DNA of 64,000 bases from Crossiella sp. CA-258035 (GTDB lineage Bacteria > Actinomycetota > Actinomycetes > Mycobacteriales > Pseudonocardiaceae), in NCBI RefSeq assembly GCF_030064675.1, contig NZ_CP116413.1:5736001-5800000 (forward strand), given 5' to 3'. Both the position numbers and the translations under genes were made by a program. A model generated the notes under the pieces. It saw nothing but the letters and a program-made list of their open reading frames with translations, was not told the origin of the DNA and searched no databases. Position 1 is the stretch's first letter. Each line of letters begins with the position of its first letter. Shown here piece after piece: positions 1-7,546 of this stretch.

Positions 1-46
1 CGACCTGATCGTCGACGGCGGCCTCACCTACGCCCCGGTCCGCTGA
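1..46 (+). CDS. C-terminal end of an SDR-family oxidoreductase (partial)
   Basis: Only the last 14 codons and a TGA stop are in the window. They read DLIVDGGLTYAPVR. The (I/V)xVDGG ending followed by a short tail is the usual C-terminus of classical short-chain dehydrogenases/reductases, where it follows the last beta strand of the Rossmann fold. The catalytic Tyr-Lys and the cofactor site lie outside the window, so substrate and cofactor cannot be judged. The gene is on the same strand as the asparaginase that starts 97 bp later, but the palindrome between them suggests separate control. The family call rests on this short motif only. Confidence 0.55.
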   Translation, partial: DLIVDGGLTYAPVR

Positions 47-105
47 GCCCAGCGGCGGAGGACCCGCGGGCATTGACCTGCGGGTGTTGATCTGTTGTGC
101 TTGGG

Positions 106-127
106 CGAACGTTCGCGCGATCGTTCG
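106..127. promoter_or_regulatory. 22-bp near-perfect palindrome upstream of the asparaginase gene (candidate operator)
   Basis: The 22 bases form an inverted repeat with a single mismatched pair. The outer arms are CGAACG and CGTTCG. It lies between a possible -35 TTGACC (73-78) and the start codon at 144, where a bound repressor would block transcription. Length and style resemble TetR-family operators. No TetR gene is visible in the window, so the binding protein is unknown. Confidence 0.4.
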
Positions 128-143
128 TTTCGGGAGGTGGGCG

Positions 144-1142
144 ATGGGCAGGCTTGTGGTGATCGCGACCGGGGGCACCATTTCCAGCATGCCGACCGAG
201 GCGGGGCTCGCGGCGGGGTTGGCGGGGCGGGAGGTGCTGGCCGCGGCGATGTCGGGCGGAGAAACGCGCAGTGGGGCGGGGCTGGGTGTGTTGACCGGGG
301 CGCAGCCGTTGCCGGTCGACGTGGTGGACCTGTGCACCGTGGACAGCTCCGCGCTGACCCTGGCCCAGCAGCTCGACCTGCTGCACCAGGTCCGGGCCAC
401 GCTCGCCGATCCGCAGGTGTGCGGGATCGTGGTCACGCACGGCACGGACACCATGGAGGAGACCGCCTTCCTGCTCGACCTGCACCACGACGACCCGCGG
501 CCGGTGGTGTTCACCGGTTCGCAGCGGCCGCTCGGCGACCCGGGTTCGGACGCGCCGGGCAACCTCGCGGACGCCTTCGCCGTGGCTCGGCAGGCCCGGG
601 GTCACGGGGTGCTGATCGCGTTCGGCGGCAAGATCCATTCGGCGCGGGGCACGGTCAAGCACCACACGCTGGAGCCGGACGCCTATCGCGATCCCAGCGC
701 GGCGCCGGTCGGGCACATCGTCGGGGGTGAGGTGCTGCTCGACGCGCCCGCGTCCCGGCCCGCGCCGTTGCCCGCGCCGGTTTCAGGGCAGTCGCCCAGG
801 GTGGATGTCCTGACCCATCACACCGATGGGGACGCGGTGTTGCTGCGGGCCTCGCTGGCGGCGGGGGCGCGGGGGATCGTGCTGGTCGGGGCGGGGTCGG
901 GCAATGTGAACGCGGAGGTCGTTGCGGCGGTCCGGGAGGCCACCGCGGCCGGGGTGCTGGTCGCGGTGACCTCACGGACCGCAGCGGGTCCGGTGCTGCC
1001 GATCTACACCTCGGCCACCGAGCTGACCAGGGCCGGCGCGGTGCTCACCGGCACCCTGCGCGCGGCCCAAGCCCGGATCGCGGTGGTCAGCGCTCTGCTG
1101 GCGGGGACCCCTGAGCGGCTGCCAGAGCTGCTGGCGGGCTGA
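144..1142 (+). CDS. Asparaginase (332 aa)
   Basis: This enzyme would hydrolyse L-asparagine to aspartate and ammonia. The N-terminus carries the first catalytic signature, ATGGTISS, whose first Thr of the TIS motif is the expected nucleophile. Near residue 100 is the second signature, HGTDTMEE, containing the Thr-Asp pair of the catalytic triad. The length of about 330 residues is normal for bacterial type I/II asparaginases. There is no signal peptide, which favours a cytoplasmic enzyme. The start at 144 is chosen because GGAGGT sits 5 bases upstream (133-138) and the protein then begins directly at the first beta strand (MGRLVVIATGG); an open frame continues upstream without family similarity. 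A 22-bp palindrome at 106-127 probably controls it. The 3' end overlaps an antisense amidohydrolase remnant. Confidence 0.9.
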   Translation: MGRLVVIATGGTISSMPTEAGLAAGLAGREVLAAAMSGGETRSGAGLGVLTGAQPLPVDVVDLCTVDSSALTLAQQLDLLHQVRATLADPQVCGIVVTHGTDTMEETAFLLDLHHDDPRPVVFTGSQRPLGDPGSDAPGNLADAFAVARQARGHGVLIAFGGKIHSARGTVKHHTLEPDAYRDPSAAPVGHIVGGEVLLDAPASRPAPLPAPVSGQSPRVDVLTHHTDGDAVLLRASLAAGARGIVLVGAGSGNVNAEVVAAVREATAAGVLVAVTSRTAAGPVLPIYTSATELTRAGAVLTGTLRAAQARIAVVSALLAGTPERLPELLAG

Positions 1143-1715
1143 GCCCCGGGTCACCGGGCAGCACCGTGCCGCCGAAGATCACCGCGGCCATCCGGCGGGT
1201 GTTGGCGATGTCGGTCAGCGGATCCGCCTCCAGCAGGACCAGGTCCGCGGTCCTGCCCGGGGCGATCGCCCCGAAGCGGTCCTCGACGCCCAGGAAGCGG
1301 GCCGGGTTGACGGTGGCGGTGCGCAGCGCGTCGGCTGGGCTGAGTCCGGCGGTGGTCAGCAGGACCAGCTCGTCGTGCAGTGCAGGGCGGCGGTGAGCTC
1401 GCGGTAGCGGTCGAACAGCCGCTGCTCCCCCGACTCGCCCGTTGGCCAGGTCGCGGCCTGGGTGGGCACGTGACAGGTGCCGTTGGCCAGGAAGGCGTCC
1501 AGGAGCTCGGGCAGCCGGGCCGGGTCCGGGGTGGCCGCGGCGCGGTGGGTGAGGTCGTTGAGGCGCTCGAACATCGCCTGAGGGTCGGCGGGGTCCAGTC
1601 CGGCGAAGGACAGCTCGTCGCGCTCGCGGGAGGTCGCGACCAGCAGGCAGTCCAGGTGTTCGATGCTGCGCTGGGCGGCGGCTTCCCGCGCGGAGACCTC
1701 GAATGAGGTACCAGC
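1087..1715 (-). pseudogene. Decayed amidohydrolase (imidazolonepropionase/Xaa-Pro dipeptidase type), frameshifted and truncated
   Basis: Two minus-strand frames together resemble the C-terminal part of a metal-dependent amidohydrolase. The upstream piece (about 1715-1385) contains QRSIEHLDCLLVA, where the His fits a metal ligand, and runs to RYRELTAALH. The downstream piece (about 1380-1087) begins HDELVLLTTAGLSPADALR and continues with NPARFLG and GRTADLVLLEADPL, the classic end of the family. The frame changes near 1380. The stretch that normally carries the last catalytic Asp is missing at the junction, and the N-terminal half with the HxH site is absent. The remnant lies directly behind the kinase gene and runs 56 bp into the asparaginase gene on the other strand. 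It is almost certainly non-functional. A sequencing indel could explain the frame change but not the missing N-terminus. Confidence 0.7.
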
Positions 1716-1750
1716 CACGCCCCTCGACGACGGTCGCGCCCGGGACCGCC

Positions 1751-3136
1751 TCAGGCCCCTCCCCCACCCCCGCCACCGGGCGGCGCGGAGGTCGCGTTGG
1801 TCACCGGCGGGTTGGTCGTGGTGGTGGTCGTCGTGGTGGTGGTCGTGGTCTTGGAGCTGCTCGGGGGCGCGCTGCTGGGTGGGGCGCTGCTCGACGGCGG
1901 CGCGCTGGAGCTCGGCGCGGTGCTGGTGGACTCGCCGGTGGTCGCGCTGGGACTGCTGGTCACCTGGCTGGACCCGACGGGCTGACGCGGGTTGGTGGTC
2001 CGGCTGGTGGAGCTGGTGGTGTCCTGCGGCGCGTTGACCGGCACCTCGCCTGCCGGGTTGGTCGGACCGGTGGGGGTGTCGCCGGGTGGCGGGATCAGCA
2101 GCAGGGCGGCCGCGACCGCGCCGCCCGCCAGCAGCACGCCGCCGGCCACCAGGGCCGCCCGGCCGCGTTTGCGTTGCCACCACGGGGTTCCGGCCGCCGC
2201 GGCCGGCAGCAGTCTGGGGATCTCGGTGCGGGTCGGGTCGGCGCGGCTGACCCTGGCGGTGACCACCGCGACGGTGGCGTCCACCTCGGCGTCCGGGCTC
2301 TGCGCGATCAGCCGCAGCGAGTCCTCGAACTCCTGGGCGCTGAGCCGGTCGCCGGGTTCCTTGCGCAGCATGGCCTCCAGCACCGGGGCCAGCGGCCCGG
2401 CCAGGACCATCGGGTCGGGTTCCTCGGTGAGCACCGCGGTCAGCGTGGGCAGCACGCCGGTGCGGTCGAACGGGGCCTTGCCCTCCACCGCGGCGTACAG
2501 GGTGGCGGCCAGCGCCCACAGGTCGGAGGCCGGGCCGAAGGGCAGGCCGCGGGCGCGTTCCGGGGCGATGTAGCCGGGGGCGCCGACCAGCACGCCGGAG
2601 ACGGTCAGCGAGGAGTCGCCGTCCACCGAGGCGATGCCGAAGTCGGTGAGCACGGCCCGGTCGTCCGGGCAGACCAGCACGTTGCCGGGTTTGACGTCGC
2701 GGTGCAGGATGCCGTGCTCGTGCGCGGCCCGCAGCGCGCCCAGGATCTGCTCGCCGACCATGGCGGCCCGGCGCGGGGACAGCGCGCCGTCCTCGTCGAT
2801 GACCTTGGACAGCGCCCTGGCCTCGACCTTCTCCATCACGATCCACGGACGACCGTCCTCGGTGACCACGTCGAAGACGGTGACCACGTTGGGGTGGTTG
2901 ATCCGGGCCGCGGCGCGCGCCTCCCGCTGGGTGCGCTCGCACAGCGAGGCCTGTTCCTCCTCGCTGGCCCAGTTCGGCGCGAGCACCTCCTTGATCGCCA
3001 CGTCGCGGTGCAGCACCTCGTCGTTGGCGGCCCAGACCGCGCCCATGCCGCCTCGCCCGATCAGCTCACCGAGGCGGTATCGCCCGCCCAGCAGATCGGG
3101 TCGCGGGTTGCCCGCGGTGGTCGGCGTCATGTCCAT
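1751..3136 (-). CDS. Membrane-anchored Ser/Thr protein kinase without PASTA domains
   Basis: A Hanks-type kinase that would phosphorylate cytoplasmic proteins on Ser/Thr. The kinase domain begins near residue 18 with LGELIGRGGMGAVW (glycine loop), followed by VAIKEV (ATP-binding Lys), HRDVKPGNVL (catalytic loop), DFGIAS (metal-binding Asp) and an APE-like APGYIAPE. A juxtamembrane stretch leads to one transmembrane helix rich in Ala, Leu, Gly and Val near residue 330. A low-complexity tail of Ser, Pro and Thr follows, with a run of about 12 Thr and a final glycine run. There are no PASTA or other folded sensor domains outside the membrane. The start is uncertain: ATG at 3136 or at 3130, neither with a strong ribosome site. 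It follows the metallo-hydrolase gene by about 60 bp on the same strand and may be cotranscribed with it. Confidence 0.88.
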   Translation of the reverse strand: MDMTPTTAGNPRPDLLGGRYRLGELIGRGGMGAVWAANDEVLHRDVAIKEVLAPNWASEEEQASLCERTQREARAAARINHPNVVTVFDVVTEDGRPWIVMEKVEARALSKVIDEDGALSPRRAAMVGEQILGALRAAHEHGILHRDVKPGNVLVCPDDRAVLTDFGIASVDGDSSLTVSGVLVGAPGYIAPERARGLPFGPASDLWALAATLYAAVEGKAPFDRTGVLPTLTAVLTEEPDPMVLAGPLAPVLEAMLRKEPGDRLSAQEFEDSLRLIAQSPDAEVDATVAVVTARVSRADPTRTEIPRLLPAAAAGTPWWQRKRGRAALVAGGVLLAGGAVAAALLLIPPPGDTPTGPTNPAGEVPVNAPQDTTSSTSRTTNPRQPVGSSQVTSSPSATTGESTSTAPSSSAPPSSSAPPSSAPPSSSKTTTTTTTTTTTTNPPVTNATSAPPGGGGGGGA

Positions 3137-3194
3137 CCCAATTCCACAACCAGGCGCCGCCCACACCGGGCACGGCGTCTTCCGTCCGCAAACC

Positions 3195-4208
3195 CTAACC
3201 GTTCGCTGCGGCTGGTGGAGTGCCGTTAGGCCCTCTGCTGCCCCGTTCCGCGTCCCACTGGGCCATCGCGGCCAGCATCCCGAGCGGTTCCACAGTGGAC
3301 AAGTCCGGATCCAGCTCGCGGTACAGCTGGTACATGTTCGGCGCGACCCGCTCGGACTCCCCCAGGTCCGCGTACTCCCCCAGGTCCACCTCCAGCGCCG
3401 CCTCCATCCAGGAGAGCCCCTTGGCGTGTGACTGACGCGCCTGCTCCCGGACGTGCCGCCAGTAGCCCTGCACCGCCCGGACCCCGTCGCAGTCGGTCAC
3501 CGGGCCGTGACCAGGCACGATGAGGTCCGGTGAGAGCGCGATCATCTCGTCACAGGCCCGCAGCCAGTTGTCCACGGGCCCCTCCCACATGATCGGCGCG
3601 CCACCGATGAAGAGCAGGTCCCCGGTGAACAGCACCCCCGCGTCCGGCACCCAGGCCACCGCGTCCCCGCCGGTGTGCGCCGGGCCGAGGTTGCGCAGCT
3701 CGACCACCCGCCCGCCGATGGTCAGCGTCCGCTGCTCGTCGAAGGTCTCATCCGGCGTCCGCTGGGTGATGTCGGTGAACTCATAAGCCCCGAACGCCCG
3801 CTGCAACCACCCGGCCAGCACCGGCCCCAGCGCCTCGGCGGCGGCCGGGGACAGCAGCGCGGCCATCACCTCCGGCGGCGCCTCGTGCGCCATCTCGTGC
3901 GCGGTCTCGGTGACGGCGTGGATGGTCACCGAGGGGTCGAGGCATTCGTTGCCGTAGCAGTGGTCGCCGTTGGCGTGGGTGTTGAGCGCGTGCGTGATCG
4001 GGTGCGCCGCGGTGACCGGGGCCATCGCGGCCAGCATGGTGCGGGTCAGGTGCAGGTCGTAGAGGGTGTCGATGAGCAGTGACTCGCCGTCGCCACTGAC
4101 CAGGCCCGCGTTGCTCAGGCCCCAACTGCCGTCGGGGGCCAGCCAGGCGTGCACGCCGGGCGCGATCTCGTGCAGACCAGTGGTGTAGGGGATCTCCGCA
4201 GCGCTCAC
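3195..4208 (-). CDS. Metallo-beta-lactamase-fold hydrolase (337 aa)
   Basis: A binuclear zinc hydrolase of the metallo-beta-lactamase superfamily. The metal-binding signature reads NTHANGDHCYGN, a variant of HxHxDH in which the second His is replaced, as seen in alkylsulfatase-like and related subgroups. Further ligands appear in LGPAHTGGDAVAWVP, GVLFTGDLLF and LIVPGHGPVTD. There is no signal peptide. The substrate cannot be deduced, and a true beta-lactamase role is unlikely. Translation begins with GTG at 4208, and a 9-bp hairpin spans this start. It is the second gene of a minus-strand run (MerR regulator, this gene, kinase). Confidence 0.8.
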   Translation of the reverse strand: MSAAEIPYTTGLHEIAPGVHAWLAPDGSWGLSNAGLVSGDGESLLIDTLYDLHLTRTMLAAMAPVTAAHPITHALNTHANGDHCYGNECLDPSVTIHAVTETAHEMAHEAPPEVMAALLSPAAAEALGPVLAGWLQRAFGAYEFTDITQRTPDETFDEQRTLTIGGRVVELRNLGPAHTGGDAVAWVPDAGVLFTGDLLFIGGAPIMWEGPVDNWLRACDEMIALSPDLIVPGHGPVTDCDGVRAVQGYWRHVREQARQSHAKGLSWMEAALEVDLGEYADLGESERVAPNMYQLYRELDPDLSTVEPLGMLAAMAQWDAERGSRGPNGTPPAAANG

Positions 4209-4232
4209 CGGCCGATCTTCTCAGGCCGGTGA
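4205..4232 (-). terminator. Hairpin between the MerR-family gene and the MBL-fold gene
   Basis: A perfect 9-bp inverted repeat (4205-4213 and 4224-4232, loop 10) lies just after the merR stop at 4244 and overlaps the GTG start of the next gene. It has no U tract. It could be a weak terminator, or a structure that hides the downstream start codon. Confidence 0.35.
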
Positions 4233-4243
4233 CGCGGAAGTCC

Positions 4244-5044
4244 TCATTGGTGCGGGATGTCGAGACCAGCCGCACGGAGCTTCGCCTCGACCAGCGCGGT
4301 CAACCGGATCGAGGTCGGTCCGTGGTCCTCTTCCCGGTGGTGGTTGATCAGCCCATACCGGGTGGCGGCGTCGGATCGGGCCTGGAACCCGGTCGGCAGC
4401 GCCAGCAGCTCGCGGTTGGCCAGCAGGTTGTCTGCCATGGCCGAGGCCAGCTCCTCGACCCGCGGATCGTCCGGATCCCAGGACCGGGCCTGCCAGCCCC
4501 GCTGGGAAAGCTCGACGTACTGGGGGTCGTCGAGCCGGTGTTCGAGCTGGGTCAGGAAGGCGTCCAGGAACTCCGGCGCCAAGGCCCTGGCCAGCACCAT
4601 GGCTTCCCGTTGGTCGGCCACGTAGCCGGCGCCGTAGCCGAGTGCGGCGAACCGGTCCAGGACGGCCAGCGCGCGGCCGGGCAGCAGGACCCGGTCGCCG
4701 TCGGCGAGCTGGCGCAGCATGTCGCGCCGGGCGATCAGGTCGGCGATCCGGTCGGTGAGTCGCCGCTCGACCTCGGTGAGCGCGGTGGCGAAGTTCTCGG
4801 CGTCGGCCGCCAGCAGCGGAGCGACCTCGGCCAGCGGCACGCCGGCCGCGGCCAGGGTCCGGACCTGGACCAGTCGCAGCAGGTCGGCCGAGCCGTACCG
4901 CCGATAGCCGGAGCCGTCCCGGCGTGGTTCGGCGAGCAGTCCGTGCTGGTGGTAGTGCCGCACGGTCTTCACGGTGACTCCGGCGAAGGCCGCCGCCTGG
5001 CCGATCGTGACGCCGCGGGCGCCGGCCGAAGTCGAAGGTGACAT
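4244..5044 (-). CDS. MerR-family transcriptional regulator (266 aa)
   Basis: The N-terminal winged helix-turn-helix is clear: VTIGQAAAFAGVTVKTVRHY (about residues 12-31), then HQHGLLAEPRRDGSGYRRYG, the canonical MerR wing. A DNA-distorting dimer would follow through the helix beginning AADAENFATALTEVERRL. The C-terminal part, about 150 residues, is larger than the metal-sensing end of MerR and has no conserved Cys cluster. It probably binds a small organic ligand, as in the TipA/BmrR-like groups, but no known effector domain is recognisable. A 10-bp inverted repeat directly upstream (5058-5084) is a fitting autoregulatory operator. The gene starts with ATG 33 bp after the stop of the serine hydrolase on the same strand. 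Confidence 0.85.
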   Translation of the reverse strand: MSPSTSAGARGVTIGQAAAFAGVTVKTVRHYHQHGLLAEPRRDGSGYRRYGSADLLRLVQVRTLAAAGVPLAEVAPLLAADAENFATALTEVERRLTDRIADLIARRDMLRQLADGDRVLLPGRALAVLDRFAALGYGAGYVADQREAMVLARALAPEFLDAFLTQLEHRLDDPQYVELSQRGWQARSWDPDDPRVEELASAMADNLLANRELLALPTGFQARSDAATRYGLINHHREEDHGPTSIRLTALVEAKLRAAGLDIPHQ

Positions 5045-5057
5045 GCCGCGAGTGTGC

Positions 5058-5084
5058 GGGTTGACCTCAGGTCAAGGTCAACCC
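5058..5084. promoter_or_regulatory. MerR-type operator/promoter dyad
   Basis: A perfect 10-bp inverted repeat, GGGTTGACCT (5058-5067) and AGGTCAACCC (5075-5084), with a 7-bp spacer. The gap of only 14-33 bases to the merR start, and TTGACC elements suited to a -35 box on either strand, fit an autoregulated MerR promoter. The right arm covers the stop codon of the upstream serine hydrolase (5078-5080). Confidence 0.6.
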
Positions 5085-6286
5085 GTCTGCCCGCCGCAGA
5101 ACACCTCGTCGACAAGCCGCTGCTGGGCCTTGCGGAAGGCCTGTGCCTCGTCGATCGCGGCGTTCCCTGAGGTCACCGATGCGGTCAGCACCGTCTTGCC
5201 GTCGGGTGTGCTGTACATCAGCGCCCCGTAGCCCTTGACGCCGCCGTTGTGGGTGAACACCGTGACCCCACAACGCGGCGGCGGGAACGGCGACCCGGAC
5301 TTGCCGTCCTGCACGAACAAGCCGAGGCCGTAGCCAGGGCTCTTCGGGTGTGGCTTGCGCATCTCGGCCAGCAGCGGCGCGGAAAGGATCTCACCGCGCT
5401 GCAACGCGGTGAAGAACTTGCGCAGATCCTCGGTGGTGGAGATCATCTCGCCCCCGGCGTGGATCCAGGAGGGGTTCTGTCGGGTCACATCGACCACCTG
5501 CCACTGCTGCTCGGCGTCCTGGTAGCGGTAGTAGCCGTGGGCGTGCGGCCCGGAGATCCCGATGCGGGCGCCCGGCACCTCGGTGCCGGAGAGTCCGAGC
5601 GGTTCCAGGAGCCGCGCGCGCATCTCCTCCCCGTAGGAGCGCCCGGTGACCTTCTCGACCAGCAGCGCGGCCAGCAGGTAGTTGGTGTTGGAGTAGCTCC
5701 ACGCCGTCCCCGGCACGAACTTCAGGCGCTGGGACAGGGCCAGCCGCGCCAACTCCCCCGGCGGGTAGGTGCGGAACCGGTTGGCCACCCATTCCTTGCC
5801 CTGCCAGGGAATTCCCGCCACGTACTTGCCGTCGGCGTCGAAGTCGCCGGTGAAGTCCATCAACCCGGTGGTCTGCTGCAACAGCATCCGCACCGTGATC
5901 TGCCGGTCCAGCCCGAGCTCCGGGAGGTAATCCGCGGCCGGGCGGTCCAGCTCGACCGTGCCCGCGTCCACCAGTTGCAGCACCAGGGTCGCGACGAAGG
6001 TCTTGGTGTTGCTGCCGATCCGGAACCGCCCATCCGTCCTGGGCTTCGCGGTCTCGCCCAGCTTGCGCACCCCGGCGCTGCCGGTCCACGTGCCGTGCTG
6101 GTCGTGCACGCGCAGCTGCACCCCGGCGAAGCCGTAGTCCACGACTTCCTGGATGGCCTTGCGCAGCTCCGGGCGATCCGGTCCCGTCGCGGCCGGGCTG
6201 TCCGCGGCCATCGCGGGCGTGGCCGCCCCGGCCAGCAGCGCGACGGCCAGCGCCAGCCGCGTGCTGGAAGTGATCTTGTTTGCCAT
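5078..6286 (-). CDS. Secreted serine hydrolase of the beta-lactamase / D-Ala-D-Ala carboxypeptidase family (402 aa)
   Basis: The protein starts with a Sec signal peptide (positively charged MANKITSSTR, a hydrophobic stretch, cleavage after AMA near residue 27). It then has the penicillin-binding fold of class C beta-lactamases and Streptomyces R61 DD-carboxypeptidase. The three active-site boxes are present: SxxK as SNTK (Ser92, Lys95), YxN in WSYSNTNY, and an HxG box in FTHNGGVKGYG. It would act outside the membrane as a DD-peptidase, esterase or peptidase. True beta-lactamase activity cannot be claimed. The length of about 400 residues is normal. It is divergent from the StrR-type regulator, with about 220 bp of intergenic DNA between them, and the merR gene follows it. 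Confidence 0.87.
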   Translation of the reverse strand: MANKITSSTRLALAVALLAGAATPAMAADSPAATGPDRPELRKAIQEVVDYGFAGVQLRVHDQHGTWTGSAGVRKLGETAKPRTDGRFRIGSNTKTFVATLVLQLVDAGTVELDRPAADYLPELGLDRQITVRMLLQQTTGLMDFTGDFDADGKYVAGIPWQGKEWVANRFRTYPPGELARLALSQRLKFVPGTAWSYSNTNYLLAALLVEKVTGRSYGEEMRARLLEPLGLSGTEVPGARIGISGPHAHGYYRYQDAEQQWQVVDVTRQNPSWIHAGGEMISTTEDLRKFFTALQRGEILSAPLLAEMRKPHPKSPGYGLGLFVQDGKSGSPFPPPRCGVTVFTHNGGVKGYGALMYSTPDGKTVLTASVTSGNAAIDEAQAFRKAQQRLVDEVFCGGQTG

Positions 6287-6506
6287 GCGGCCAGAATTCA
6301 GCCTGACCCAGGGGCGGGGTCAAGCCCTGGCGCGCAGGTTCCGGTCGAATCTCAGGTGTCGAACCATACATGTATCGCAAGAACTACCGATTAACTGCGC
6401 AAAGACCCACAACTTTTCGTCGAGTGGCCGCCAGGATCGCAACAGGATCTGTCCAGGCCCGCTCCGTAAGGTCCGTGATCGACGCAAGACGACACTGGGG
6501 GTCGGT
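6287..6506. promoter_or_regulatory. Divergent intergenic region between the serine hydrolase and the StrR-type regulator
   Basis: A 220-bp gap with locally lower GC content around 6360-6420, where both promoters should lie. It includes a 10-bp palindrome, ATACATGTAT (6366-6375), and a loose inverted GGTTC/GAACC pair (6337-6365). No convincing -35/-10 pair could be fixed. Confidence 0.3.
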
Positions 6507-7439
6507 TTGCTTTACCACCAAGCGCTTTCGGCGGTGGTGCCGGTGCCGCCGCACGCCCTGCACGTCGGGGCGGCCCTGCGGCGGGACGGCACGGACTTCG
6601 CGCACGTGCGGCTGCTCGCGGAGTCGGCGGATCCGTTGCCGCCCATCGTGGTGCGCCGGGCGACCATGCGGGTGGTGGACGGGGTCCACCGGCTGCTGGC
6701 GGCGCGGCGGCGCGGCGACGAGACGATCGGGGTGCGGTTCTTCGAGGGCGACGACCGTGAGTCCTTCGTGCTCGCGGTGCGGCTCAACCTCGAGCACGGC
6801 CTGCCGCTCTCGACGGGCGACCGGATCGCCGCGGCCACCCGGATCATCGCCTGGTACCCGAGCTGGTCGGACCGGGCCATCGGGGCGGTGGTGGGTTTGT
6901 CGGGAAAGACCGTCGGCAAGGTCCGGCGGCGGTCGGCGGCGGCTCCCCGGTCGGAGGTCAGGATCGGTCAGGACGGGCGGGCCCGGCCGGTGAGCGCGGT
7001 GCGGGGCCGGCTGGCGGCGGGGCGGTTGCTGATGGAGAACCCGGAGATCTCGCTGCGCGCGGTGGCCAAGGCGGTGGGCATCTCGCCGTCGACGGTGCTG
7101 GACGTGCGCAACCGGCTGCGGCGCGGCGAGGACCCGGTGCCCGCGCCGCGCGAGCGCCCGGCCGGGCAGCGCGAAGCCGGGGCTGGGCAGCGGCTGTTCC
7201 GGCAGCCGCGCACCGCGGGCATCCGGCAGAACCTGCGGCAGGATCCGGCCTTGCGCTTCACCGAGTCGGGGCGCAACCTGTTGCGCTGGCTGGACGCCCA
7301 GGCCGTCGACCCGTCGAGCATCGCGGGCAGCGTGCCCGCGCACTGCGCGCCGGTGGTGGCCGAACTGGCCAGGCAGACCGCCGAAGCCTGGCTGCGGCTG
7401 GCCAAGCAACTGGACCACCCGGCGAACGCGGGCGACTAG
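6507..7439 (+). CDS. StrR/NovG-type pathway-specific transcriptional activator (ParB-like fold)
   Basis: The N-terminal half is a ParB/sulfiredoxin-like domain, as in StrR, NovG and the glycopeptide regulators of that group. It contains ATMRVVDGVHRLLAARRRGD, FFEGDDRESFVLAVRLNLEHG and LPLSTGDRIAAATRI, in the same order as in StrR. Two helix-turn-helix segments follow: WSDRAIGAVVGLSGKTVGKV and ISLRAVAKAVGISPSTVLDV. These proteins normally activate secondary-metabolite clusters by binding long inverted repeats. Here it lies about 8 kb from the PKS genes, so the target is uncertain. The start is unclear. TTG at 6507 gives 310 residues and the full N-terminal domain; GTG at 6534 is the alternative. 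An open frame reaches further upstream but has no family similarity. A 4-copy 17-bp repeat follows the stop codon. Confidence 0.8.
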   Translation: MLYHQALSAVVPVPPHALHVGAALRRDGTDFAHVRLLAESADPLPPIVVRRATMRVVDGVHRLLAARRRGDETIGVRFFEGDDRESFVLAVRLNLEHGLPLSTGDRIAAATRIIAWYPSWSDRAIGAVVGLSGKTVGKVRRRSAAAPRSEVRIGQDGRARPVSAVRGRLAAGRLLMENPEISLRAVAKAVGISPSTVLDVRNRLRRGEDPVPAPRERPAGQREAGAGQRLFRQPRTAGIRQNLRQDPALRFTESGRNLLRWLDAQAVDPSSIAGSVPAHCAPVVAELARQTAEAWLRLAKQLDHPANAGD

Positions 7440-7455
7440 CTGTTGCCAGCACTGT

Positions 7456-7523
7456 GCCGTTGCACCTCTGTCGCCGTTGCACCTCTGCCGCCGTTGCACC
7501 GTCGCGGCTGTTGCACCGTCGTC
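7456..7523 (+). repeat. Four tandem copies of a 17-bp repeat (G-C-C-G-TTGCACC type)
   Basis: Copies start at 7456, 7473, 7490 and 7507, an exact 17-bp period. Each carries GC(C/T)GTTGCACC. The first two share GCCGTTGCACCTCTG and the last two share TTGCACCGTCG. The array fills the gap between the StrR-type gene and the MFS gene. Sites in such an array would advance about 1.6 helical turns per copy. A cluster of regulator sites for the MFS promoter is plausible, and a neutral tandem expansion is the alternative. Confidence 0.8.
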
Positions 7524-7546
7524 GCATACCGCCTTGAGCATATACC

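Noticed and set aside
3195-4208. Calling the MBL-fold protein an antibiotic-degrading beta-lactamase
   Set aside because: The HxHxDH motif is a variant (THANGDH), there is no signal peptide, and the fold covers many unrelated hydrolases.
6337-6365. StrR-type binding site upstream of the StrR-type gene
   Set aside because: Only the outer GTTC/GAAC bases match, the total span is 27 bp where 29 is expected, and the inner bases do not fit the known consensus.
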